Source of the DNA: an uncultured Collinsella sp.
GTDB taxonomy: Bacteria > Actinomycetota > Coriobacteriia > Coriobacteriales > Coriobacteriaceae
Direction of reading: 5' to 3'
Length of the DNA stretch: 14,765 nt
NCBI GenBank assembly: GCA_958439425.1
Contig: CAUBVH010000028.1
Location: forward strand, 1 to 14,765
This document shows, piece after piece, positions 6,066-12,809 of this stretch. The stretch's first letter is position 1; the number at the start of each line of letters is the position of its first letter. The notes beneath the pieces are model-generated. The model worked only from the letters and a program-made list of their open reading frames with translations. It did not search any database and was not told the origin of the DNA. The translations under genes and the position numbers were made by a program.

Positions 6066-6575
6066 GTGTCCGAACACGAACACGAGCACGGCTGCGGGCA
6101 CGACCACCATAACGGCACGGGCGACGAGGCGAGCTGCCGCTGCGGCGGCGGCTCCGAGCTGGTCCGTTTTTCGGTCACCGCGCCCGATGACCTACTGCGC
6201 CGCTTTGACGAGCAGATCGCACGCCGTGGCGACGTGGCCAACCGCTCCGAGGCAGTGCGCGATTTGATTCGCGCCTCGATCGCCAAAGAGCAAATGCGCA
6301 CGCCCGATGAGCACGTTATCGGGTCGCTCACCATGATCTACGACCACCACACCGGCGATCTGACGCGCCGCCTGGACGAGGTGCAGCACGACTACACCGA
6401 CGAGATCGTATCGACCATGCACGTGCATCTTGATCACCACAACTGTCTGGAGATCCTGGCACTCAAGGGTCGCGGCGAGCGCGTCTACGAACTAGCCGAC
6501 CGCCTGCTGGGCCTGCGCGGCGTTAAGCACGGCGAGCTCACCTGCGCCGCCACCAGGCAAAGTCTGGGGCTATAG
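6066..6575 (+). CDS. nikR: Nickel-responsive regulator NikR with His/Cys-rich N-terminal tail
   Basis: This is a ribbon-helix-helix repressor that binds DNA when loaded with nickel and controls nickel uptake or nickel-enzyme genes. The 169-aa protein has its DNA-binding domain at residues about 32-72 (LVRFSVTAPDDLLRRFDEQI, then NRSEAVRDLIR). The ACT-like metal domain follows. The four high-affinity nickel ligands of E. coli NikR (His76, His87, His89, Cys95) are all present as His108, His119, His121 and Cys127, a constant offset of 32. The first 30 residues are an added tail with six His and three Cys (SEHEHEHGCGHDHHNG, then CRCGGG) that standard NikR lacks. The start is a GTG one base after the previous stop and has no clear ribosome site, so it is probably translationally coupled. 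No operator with the E. coli consensus was recognised. Confidence 0.93.
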   Translation: MSEHEHEHGCGHDHHNGTGDEASCRCGGGSELVRFSVTAPDDLLRRFDEQIARRGDVANRSEAVRDLIRASIAKEQMRTPDEHVIGSLTMIYDHHTGDLTRRLDEVQHDYTDEIVSTMHVHLDHHNCLEILALKGRGERVYELADRLLGLRGVKHGELTCAATRQSLGL

Positions 6576-6598
6576 CGGGATTTTCCGCAGCGCACCTG

Positions 6599-6669
6599 CC
6601 AAAAAGGGACAGGTTTGTTTTGGCAGGTTTAGAAGTTTTACCTACCAAAATAACCCTGTCCCTTTTTGG
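6599..6669. repeat. Long intergenic hairpin repeat ahead of hypF
   Basis: Two 30-base arms (6599-6628 and 6640-6669) match at 27 of 30 positions, one mismatch being a G-U pair in the plus-strand RNA, around an 11-base loop. The outer 15 bases, CCAAAAAGGGACAGG, pair perfectly. It fills most of the 117-base gap between nikR and hypF and ends 11 bases before the hypF ribosome site (GAGGGG). It shares the CAAAAAGGG core and inverted layout with the element at 29-361, which suggests related repeats. As RNA it would form a very stable stem that could attenuate transcription or protect or process the message; this is inferred. Confidence 0.8.
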
Positions 6670-6692
6670 TCGGTTTTGATGAGGGGTGTCGC

Positions 6693-9161
6693 ATGCGGCA
6701 TGTGCATATTCATGTAACGGGCATTGTGCAGGGCGTTGGCATGCGACCGTTTGTGTATCGCGAGGCCGTGGCGCATGGCATTTGCGGCTGGGTGCTCAAT
6801 GCGGGCGACGGCGTGCACATCGAGGCGCATGCTCCGGCCGATGCGCTCGATGCTTTTGTTGCCGCGCTTTCTGAGCATGCGCCTGCGGCAGCCCGCGTAG
6901 AGCACGTCGAGGTTGTGGGCTTGGCAGCCAACGGTTGGGATGCCGTCAATGAAGAGGGTTTTCGCATCGTAGCATCGCAGGACCAGACCGCGCACACGAC
7001 GCTCGTCTCGCCCGATATCGCCACCTGCGACGATTGCCTGCGCGAGTTGTTCGATCCCGCCGACCGACGCTATCACTACCCCTTTATCAACTGCACTAAC
7101 TGCGGCCCACGCTTTACCATCATCCGATCGTTGCCTTATGACCGAGCGGCCACGTCGATGAATTGTTTTCCCATGTGCCCCGAGTGCGCCGAGGAGTATG
7201 CCGACCCACTCGACCGGCGTTTTCACGCGCAGCCCGATGCCTGCTTTGATTGCGGGCCGCATATTACGTGGCGCGAGGCGGGCGTGGGCGATGGGCGGGA
7301 CGAAGCCGCCGCGTCACTGGCCGTCGGCACCACGCGCGAGACCAGCGACGCCATTATCGACCGCTGTGTTGAGCTGCTGGCCTGTGGCAGTATCGTCGCT
7401 ATCAAGGGTCTGGGCGGATTTCACTTGGCATGCGACGCCTCCAACGAGCAGGCGGTAGCCGAGCTTCGCCGCCGCAAACGCCGCAGCAACAAGCCGCTTG
7501 CCGTTATGGTGCGCGACCTTGCCGACGTTGAACGCCTGTGCCATGTCAACGACGTTGAACGCGGCTTGCTGGCCGGCAGCATTCGCCCCATTGTGCTGCT
7601 GCGCCGACGTGCCGCTTGCGAGAGCGGCGGTTCTCCCAACGCCCTCGCGCTCGCGCTGTCCGTCGCACACGACCTTCCCGAGCTCGGTGTTATGCTCCCC
7701 TACACCCCGCTTCAGCATCTGTTGCTTGCCGCGGCAGAAGCCCGCGGTATGCACGCGCTCGTCATGACCAGCGGAAACCTGAGCGAAGAACCCATCGAGA
7801 CCGACGACGACCTTGCCTGGGAACACCTCGTTGCCGCCGGCATCGCCGACGCGTTGCTCGGTAACGACCGCGCGATTCTCTCGCGCTACGACGACTCCGT
7901 AGTGCGAGAGGCGAACGGCGCCGTTATGCCCGTTCGCCGCGCTCGCGGATATGCACCCCAGCCGCTGCCGTTGCCGGCGCTCGACGGCGCTCCGTCCTGC
8001 GTGCTCGCCTGCGGGCCACAACAAAAGGCCACGATTGCGCTCACGCGTGAAAGGACGAACGGCGAGGCAACCTGTTTTGTGTCGCAGCATATCGGCGATG
8101 TTGAAAACGGCGGGACCTTCGATGCCTGGAACGCCGCGCGCACGCGCTTGGAAGATCTCTTTGACTTGGCACCCGCCGCCTTGGCCTGCGATTTGCACCC
8201 CAGCTATCTATCGAGCCAGTGGGCGCGCGAGCAGGCGCGGAAATGCAATCTGCCGCTCGTCGAGGTGCAGCACCATCATGCGCATGTCGCGAGCGTAATG
8301 GCCGAGGCTATCGCCGCGGGCCAGCTTACAACCGACGCGCGCGTCCTTGGCATCGCCTTTGACGGCACCGGCGCCGGCACCGATGGGACCATTTGGGGCG
8401 GCGAGTTTCTTGTTGCCAGCCTTGGCGGCTTTGAGCGCGCCGCGCATTTGCGCACCTGGGCGCTCCCCGGCGGGGCGGCCTCCGTGCGTGACGCCCGCCG
8501 CAACGCCTTCGCCTTGCTCAGTGAGCTCGGCCTGCTCGAACACCCGGGGGCCGAGCGGCTCTTAGGCGACCTAGACGAGCAAACACGGAGCGTGACGGCA
8601 ACGATGATCGAACGTGGCATCAACAGCCCGCGCACCAGCAGCATGGGTCGCTTGTTTGATGCCGCAGCCGCGATCCTGGGCATTTGCGGCCAGGCGACCT
8701 ACGAGGGTGAACCCGCCATCGAGCTTGAGGCCGCCGCCTGGCGCGCGCTCGGCAGCGAAAGTATCTGCCCCACCGGCAATATGGCAAGCTTTTCCGTAAC
8801 CGAATCATCCAGTCCGGACGACTGCCATGCTCTGAACTCCAGACCGCTTTTTGAGGCGCTTTTGGAGGGAATCAGGGCCGGCGTGCCCGCCGGCAGGCTC
8901 GCGCTCGACTTCCATGACGCCGTCGCACGCGCATCGGCCCGCATCGCAAACGAGATCTGCGCCCGTGAAGGCCTCGACACCGTCGTGCTCTCGGGCGGCG
9001 TGTTCATGAACCGACTTTTGCTTCAGCTCCTCACCCGCAATCTTAAAGACGCAGGCCTTACGGTCTTGATTCCCCAAACCGTGCCCGTTAACGACGGCTG
9101 CATCGCCTACGGTCAGGCGGCAGTCGCACGCACTCACCTCGCGCAGGTCGCACCGCAATAG
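6693..9161 (+). CDS. hypF: Carbamoyltransferase HypF, [NiFe]-hydrogenase maturation
   Basis: HypF converts carbamoyl phosphate and ATP to a carbamoyl-adenylate and passes the carbamoyl group to the C-terminal Cys of HypE, the source of the cyanide ligands. The protein has 822 aa, within the family range. The domains in order are acylphosphatase (about 1-92; VQGVGMRPFVYR with Arg18, and Asn36), two zinc fingers (Cys112/115/134/137 and Cys162/165/184/187), a YrdC-like domain (about 215-410; IKGLGGFHLACDA, RRRKRRSNKPLAVM) and a Kae1-like domain (about 430-822; VEVQHHHAHVASVMAE, GIAFDGTGAGTDGTIWGGEF, VLSGGVFMNR). The ATG at 6693 has GAGGGG six bases upstream; earlier in-frame starts fall in the hairpin repeat. 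It is followed by hypC after 131 bases. Confidence 0.97.
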   Translation: MRHVHIHVTGIVQGVGMRPFVYREAVAHGICGWVLNAGDGVHIEAHAPADALDAFVAALSEHAPAAARVEHVEVVGLAANGWDAVNEEGFRIVASQDQTAHTTLVSPDIATCDDCLRELFDPADRRYHYPFINCTNCGPRFTIIRSLPYDRAATSMNCFPMCPECAEEYADPLDRRFHAQPDACFDCGPHITWREAGVGDGRDEAAASLAVGTTRETSDAIIDRCVELLACGSIVAIKGLGGFHLACDASNEQAVAELRRRKRRSNKPLAVMVRDLADVERLCHVNDVERGLLAGSIRPIVLLRRRAACESGGSPNALALALSVAHDLPELGVMLPYTPLQHLLLAAAEARGMHALVMTSGNLSEEPIETDDDLAWEHLVAAGIADALLGNDRAILSRYDDSVVREANGAVMPVRRARGYAPQPLPLPALDGAPSCVLACGPQQKATIALTRERTNGEATCFVSQHIGDVENGGTFDAWNAARTRLEDLFDLAPAALACDLHPSYLSSQWAREQARKCNLPLVEVQHHHAHVASVMAEAIAAGQLTTDARVLGIAFDGTGAGTDGTIWGGEFLVASLGGFERAAHLRTWALPGGAASVRDARRNAFALLSELGLLEHPGAERLLGDLDEQTRSVTATMIERGINSPRTSSMGRLFDAAAAILGICGQATYEGEPAIELEAAAWRALGSESICPTGNMASFSVTESSSPDDCHALNSRPLFEALLEGIRAGVPAGRLALDFHDAVARASARIANEICAREGLDTVVLSGGVFMNRLLLQLLTRNLKDAGLTVLIPQTVPVNDGCIAYGQAAVARTHLAQVAPQ

Positions 9162-9248
9162 GCTGTTTGGCCAACCCGTGCGCCGCCGTCTCACAGGTGT
9201 AGCGCGTTTGCCCGCAGCCCCCGCGAGCGCTACCATCAAACGATGGAT

Positions 9249-9269
9249 TATCCAGCGCCTATCCAGCGC
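9249..9269 (+). repeat. Two tandem copies of TATCCAGCGC upstream of hypC
   Basis: The copies are at 9249-9258 and 9260-9269, an 11-base period, about 24 bases ahead of the hypC ATG. The spacing is about one DNA turn, so this could be a binding site, but two short copies may also be chance. Nothing else was identified in the 131-base gap 9162-9292 apart from the ribosome site AAGAGG. Confidence 0.35.
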
Positions 9270-9292
9270 AAAGCGTATAAAAGAGGAACATT

Positions 9293-9553
9293 ATGTGCCT
9301 TGCCGTTCCCGGTAAAGTAGTCAAACGCGACGAAGACCTCAAGGCCACCGTCGACATGATGGGCATCGAGCGCCCTGTTTCGCTGAGACTCGTGCCGACG
9401 GCGCAGGTAGGCGACTATGTTCTTGTGCACGCCGGCTTTGGCATCCAGATTGTCGACGAGCAGGAAGCGCAGGAAACGCTCGAGCTCGTTAATACCATGA
9501 CCGAGTTAGTCGAAGAAGACCAGCTGGCCAGCAACCCGGCCGAGGCATACTAG
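9293..9553 (+). CDS. hypC: Hydrogenase maturation chaperone HypC
   Basis: HypC is a small chaperone that, with HypD, holds iron while the CN and CO ligands are added and then delivers it to the hydrogenase large-subunit precursor. The 86-aa protein begins with the invariant MCLAVPGKV motif; Cys2 becomes the functional N-terminal Cys after Met removal. The beta-barrel segment includes GDYVLVHAGFGIQIVDE. The last 20 residues or so (MTELVEEDQLASNPAEAY) are an acidic helix-like tail. AAGAGG precedes the ATG by seven bases. Its TAG stop overlaps the GTG start of hypD by one base, so the two are translationally coupled, which fits their physical complex. Confidence 0.96.
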   Translation: MCLAVPGKVVKRDEDLKATVDMMGIERPVSLRLVPTAQVGDYVLVHAGFGIQIVDEQEAQETLELVNTMTELVEEDQLASNPAEAY

Positions 9554-10665
9554 TGGCGGCCGGACAGCCGGCTCGCTCCGGTATCGACTTTTCGGCATTT
9601 CGCGATTCCAAGCTGGCCCGCGAGCTCATCGAACGCATCCATGAACTCGTCGGCGACCGCACCATCAACCTTATGGAAGTCTGCGGCACGCACACCGTGA
9701 GCATCGGCCGCTATGGCTTTCGCTCCATTATGCCGGCCGGGCTCAAGCTGCTGAGCGGACCGGGCTGCCCCGTCTGCGTTACCGCCAACCGCGACATCGA
9801 CCACGCGATCGCGCTCGCCAACATAGACGGCGCCATCATCACCACCTTTGGCGACATGATGCGCGTGCCCGGATCGTCCACCTCGCTCGCTGCGCAAAAG
9901 GCGGCAGGGCGCGACATCCGCATCGTCTACTCCCCACTCGACGCGCTCGACATTGCCGAGCAAAACCCCGATCGTCCGGTCATTTTTATGGGCGTGGGCT
10001 TTGAGACCACAACGCCCACCATCGCCGCCGTCATCTTGGAGGCCGAGGCGCGCGGGCTTTTGAACTTTTCGGTCTATTGCGCCCACAAGACCACGCCGCC
10101 AGCATTGCGCGCCATCGCCAACGATCCCGAGACCGCCATCGACGGCTTCATCCTGCCGGGCCACGTCGCCACCATCACGGGCTTGGCGCCCTTTAGCTTT
10201 TTGGTCGACGAGTTCAATACCCCGGGCGTGGTCACGGGATTTGAACCGGTCGACATCTTGCAGGGTATCTGCATGCTGGTCCAGATGGTTGTCGAGGGCA
10301 GGCCCGCGATTGGCAACGCCTACCGCCGTGGCGTCAACGCAGGCGGCAACCCCGTGGCGCGCCAGCTGGTCGAGCAGGTGTTTGAGCCGTGCGATACCAC
10401 ATGGCGCGGGCTGGGGCCGATTGCCAACTCGGGCCTTTCCATCCGCCCCGAGTTCTCACGCTTTGATGCCCGCACTCGCTTTGACGTGCCCGTCGAGGCA
10501 ACGGTCGAGCCGCGTGGGTGCCGCTGCGGCGACGTGCTGCGCGGGGCCATTACGCCGAGCGACTGCCCTCTGTTCGGCCGCACCTGCACGCCCGAGCACC
10601 CCGTCGGCCCGTGCATGGTGAGCTCCGAGGGAAGCTGCGCGGCGTACTACCGCTACCGTAACTAG
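9553..10665 (+). CDS. hypD: Hydrogenase maturation iron-sulphur protein HypD
   Basis: HypD carries a [4Fe-4S] cluster and, in complex with HypC, serves as the scaffold on which Fe(CN)2CO is built. The 370-aa length is normal. Conserved motifs are EVCGTHT (Cys44), LLSGPGCPVCVT (Cys72 and Cys75), GFETTTPT and HKTTPPAL. The C-terminal cluster-binding region has cysteines at 323, 325, 338, 345, 354 and 362. These Cys44/72/75 positions match E. coli Cys41/69/72 with an offset of three. The start is the GTG at 9553-9555, overlapping the hypC stop. The PGHVATITGLAPFSFL segment is also family-typical. hypE follows after 48 bases. Confidence 0.97.
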   Translation: MAAGQPARSGIDFSAFRDSKLARELIERIHELVGDRTINLMEVCGTHTVSIGRYGFRSIMPAGLKLLSGPGCPVCVTANRDIDHAIALANIDGAIITTFGDMMRVPGSSTSLAAQKAAGRDIRIVYSPLDALDIAEQNPDRPVIFMGVGFETTTPTIAAVILEAEARGLLNFSVYCAHKTTPPALRAIANDPETAIDGFILPGHVATITGLAPFSFLVDEFNTPGVVTGFEPVDILQGICMLVQMVVEGRPAIGNAYRRGVNAGGNPVARQLVEQVFEPCDTTWRGLGPIANSGLSIRPEFSRFDARTRFDVPVEATVEPRGCRCGDVLRGAITPSDCPLFGRTCTPEHPVGPCMVSSEGSCAAYYRYRN

Positions 10666-10713
10666 CCCGGACGCACCCGCACACTAGCACCACCCACGAT
10701 TGGAGTTTTCGAT

Positions 10714-11748
10714 ATGTCCCGTACTGTCACCGATAGCACCGTCCTGTTGGGCCACGGCTCTGGCGGTCAGATGATGAAACGCATCATCGACGAGGTCTTT
10801 TTGGATGCCTTTGGGTCGCCCGAACTGCTCGAGGGCAACGATGCCGGCGTCGCCGCGCTGCCCGCGAGCGGGCGCATCGCCATGTCGACCGACAGCTTTG
10901 TAGTCTCGCCGCAGTTCTTCCCCGGTGGCAACATCGGCCGCCTTGCCGTGTGCGGAACCGTCAACGACGTCGCGACCTCGGGCGCCAACGTGCGCTACCT
11001 GTCGTGCGGATTTATCCTCGAAGAGGGCTATCCCATGGATAAGCTCCGCCAGATTGTGCAGACGATGGCCGAGACGGCGCGTGAGGCGGGCGTGTCCATA
11101 ATCACGGGCGACACCAAGGTGGTCGAGCGCGGCGGGGCCGACGGCGTCTACATCAATACCGCCGGCGTGGGCGAGGTTCCCGCGGGCGTGGCGCTCAGCG
11201 GTGCCAACTGCCAACCCGGCGATGTCATTCTGGTATCGGGTACGCTGGGCGACCACGGCATCGCCATCATGAGCCAACGCGAGGGCCTGGCGTTTTCGAG
11301 CACGATCGAAAGCGATGCCGCGCCGCTCAACCACCTGATTGCCGACGTTTTGGCCGCAGCGCCCGGCACGCGTTGCTTTCGCGACCCCACGCGCGGTGGC
11401 CTGGCGTCCACGCTCAACGAGTTTGCCCAGGCCAGCGGTGTTGCCATGGAGGTCGACGAAGATGCCCTGCCCGTGCGTCCCGACGTGCAGGCCGCCTGCG
11501 AAATGCTCGGCTACGATGTGCTGCAGGTGGCAAACGAGGGCAAGATGGTTGCCGTCGTGCCGGCCGAGCAAGCCGATGCCGCGCTGAGCGCCATGCGCGC
11601 CGCCCGCTACGGCGAGAACGCCGCCATCATCGGCCGCGTGCTACCGCTTGCCGAGGGCGCCCGTCCCGCCGTGCGCGTACGCACCGGCTGGGGCTCGACC
11701 CGTATCCTCGACATGCTCGTAGGAGAGCAGCTGCCGAGGATTTGCTAG
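10714..11748 (+). CDS. hypE: Hydrogenase maturation protein HypE
   Basis: HypE is a PurM/AIR-synthase-like ATPase. It accepts the carbamoyl group from HypF on its C-terminal Cys, dehydrates it to thiocyanate and gives the cyanide to the HypC-HypD complex. The 344-aa protein has N-terminal LLGHGSGGQMMKRII, the nucleotide-binding STDSFVVSPQFFPGG and CGTVNDVATSGA segments, ITGDTKVVERG, and FRDPTRGGLASTLNE. It ends PRIC, so the essential C-terminal Cys344 is in place. The ATG has TTGGAG upstream. It is the last gene of the hyp block; the bidirectional terminator at 11924-11960 lies downstream. Confidence 0.97.
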   Translation: MSRTVTDSTVLLGHGSGGQMMKRIIDEVFLDAFGSPELLEGNDAGVAALPASGRIAMSTDSFVVSPQFFPGGNIGRLAVCGTVNDVATSGANVRYLSCGFILEEGYPMDKLRQIVQTMAETAREAGVSIITGDTKVVERGGADGVYINTAGVGEVPAGVALSGANCQPGDVILVSGTLGDHGIAIMSQREGLAFSSTIESDAAPLNHLIADVLAAAPGTRCFRDPTRGGLASTLNEFAQASGVAMEVDEDALPVRPDVQAACEMLGYDVLQVANEGKMVAVVPAEQADAALSAMRAARYGENAAIIGRVLPLAEGARPAVRVRTGWGSTRILDMLVGEQLPRIC

Positions 11749-11923
11749 CGGGCGAGCGCCGGCCGGCGCGGCTTCGCTCCGCCACCAGGCCGTCGTCCCG
11801 CCCTGCCCGATCCGCTGCCACCCCAAGATTGAGCGAGCCAAATGTTCACCCTGGAAATGAGCGGGGCACACGTGCGGCAGAGAGCATGTAAATCGACGAA
11901 TGCATTTCCCCCAAATATCAAAT

Positions 11924-11960
11924 AGCCCCGCGACCGGGCTGAAATCGGTCGCGGGGCTTT
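11924..11960. terminator. Bidirectional rho-independent terminator
   Basis: A 13-bp perfect stem (AGCCCCGCGACCG with its complement) has a 9-base loop. It is followed by TTTGCATTTT on the plus strand and by TATTTGATATTT on the minus strand. It lies between convergent hypE and the small membrane-protein gene and can end both. The 175 bases between hypE and this hairpin hold only a 14-base GC palindrome at 11756-11769. Confidence 0.85.
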
Positions 11961-11983
11961 GCATTTTCAAGCTTTGCTGTTGT

Positions 11984-12424
11984 CTACGCTCTGAACTTTG
12001 GATACGTCAGCAGCATGAGCGCGACGCTCACGCCCAGCTGCATGAGAATCTGGCGCACGTCGCCGGCACCTCCTAACGCCGCGGCGCGAACCAGATTGGC
12101 GACGCCGAGTGGCATGCCGCCGCCAAACCAGAGCGAAAGACCTAGCAGCACCTTGTCACCCATATCAGGCTCAAAGGGCACCGAGGCCACCACCGCCCGA
12201 TACGCTCGCACCTCAAGGAAGATCAACGCCACGATGAGCAGCAAGGTAACGAGCATCGACGCGATCGATGCAGAGGACGCCGCAGAGCCCGTAAGCTCGC
12301 CCACAGTCGCATCCATAAGTAGAACGCCCACCGCATAAATCAGTGACATGACCCCCAGGGTCGTAAGCGCCGAACGCGCCCCAACGCGCCCCGCGCCCCT
12401 AGCGCCAACGTTTCTTGCCGTCAT
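11984..12424 (-). CDS. Small multi-pass membrane protein of unknown function
   Basis: The protein has 146 aa with four likely membrane segments, near residues 22-44 (ALTTLGVMSLIYAVGVLLM), 56-80 (MLVTLLLIVALIFLEV), 95-118 (LLGLSLWFGGGMPLGVANLV) and 125-142 (MQLGVSVALMLLTY). A short basic N-terminus suggests its start lies in the cytoplasm. The ATG at 12424 has GGGAGG seven bases upstream; the longer in-frame start near 12610 would run through the upstream terminator and add a leader with no membrane character. I do not recognise the family. It follows the PTS unit on the same strand but is separated from it by a strong terminator, so it may have its own promoter or depend on readthrough. Confidence 0.78.
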   Translation of the reverse strand: MTARNVGARGAGRVGARSALTTLGVMSLIYAVGVLLMDATVGELTGSAASSASIASMLVTLLLIVALIFLEVRAYRAVVASVPFEPDMGDKVLLGLSLWFGGGMPLGVANLVRAAALGGAGDVRQILMQLGVSVALMLLTYPKFRA

Positions 12425-12445
12425 CGTTAACCTCCCTAAGCAAAG

Positions 12446-12471
12446 GGCCCGCCGGCGCGCACCGGCGGGCC
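12446..12471 (-). terminator. Rho-independent terminator after the HPr gene
   Basis: A 10-bp perfect GC stem (GGCCCGCCGG with CCGGCGGGCC) has a 6-base loop. On the minus strand it is followed by CTTTGCTT. It lies 63 bases after the HPr stop codon and would end the PTS transcript. Confidence 0.75.
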
Positions 12472-12533
12472 AATCTTTCTGGAGCCAGCCCACCTTGGGT
12501 GGCCCAAAGCGCATCGGCGCGGCTTTTGCCCGC

Positions 12534-12800
12534 CTACTCCCCGCAGCCACTCTCGACAAGCGCCACGAGGGCATCGACGGCGGCCGCCTCGTCGGCGCCG
12601 TCGGCCGCAATCACAATCTCGCAACCGCAGATCATCCCCAGGCTCATGACCATCAAGATAGACTTGGCGTCCTTGGCGTCTCCGCCCACCTTGCCAACGG
12701 TGATCGAGCTCTCGTACTTGCTTGCCTCCTGCACAAACAGCGACGCAGGACGCGCGTGGATACCGCTCGGATTCTTGACGACCGTCGTCTTGGAAACCAT
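12534..12800 (-). CDS. ptsH: HPr family phosphocarrier protein
   Basis: HPr takes phosphate from enzyme I at a histidine and hands it to the IIA domains of sugar PTS systems. The 88-aa protein has its phosphorylation site at His15 with Arg17 (NPSGIHARPASLF). The regulatory serine region of Gram-positive HPr is present as Ser47 in AKSILMVMSLGM. The ATG is preceded by GGAGCAGAG, directly after the stop of the glucosidase gene (9 bases between), so they form one operon. A Cys-containing end (MICGCE, ESGCGE) is slightly unusual. Whether this is the cell's general HPr or a dedicated copy cannot be told from the window, so the symbol is tentative. Confidence 0.93.
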   Translation of the reverse strand: MVSKTTVVKNPSGIHARPASLFVQEASKYESSITVGKVGGDAKDAKSILMVMSLGMICGCEIVIAADGADEAAAVDALVALVESGCGE

Positions 12801-12809
12801 CTCTGCTCC

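Noticed and set aside
9276..9285. TATAAA just before hypC as a -10 box
   Set aside because: It lies too close to the ATG (9293) to allow a leader with the ribosome site AAGAGG.
11756..11769. 14-base GC palindrome GCGCCGGCCGGCGC after hypE
   Set aside because: Short, GC-only and without a T-run; the real terminator is at 11924-11960.
11841..11924. 27-codon frame between hypE and the terminator
   Set aside because: No ribosome site, no similarity recognised, and it ends at the terminator stem.
12425..12610. N-terminal extension of the small membrane protein to a start near 12610
   Set aside because: It would pass through the terminator stem and overlap the HPr gene; the ATG at 12424 has a strong ribosome site.
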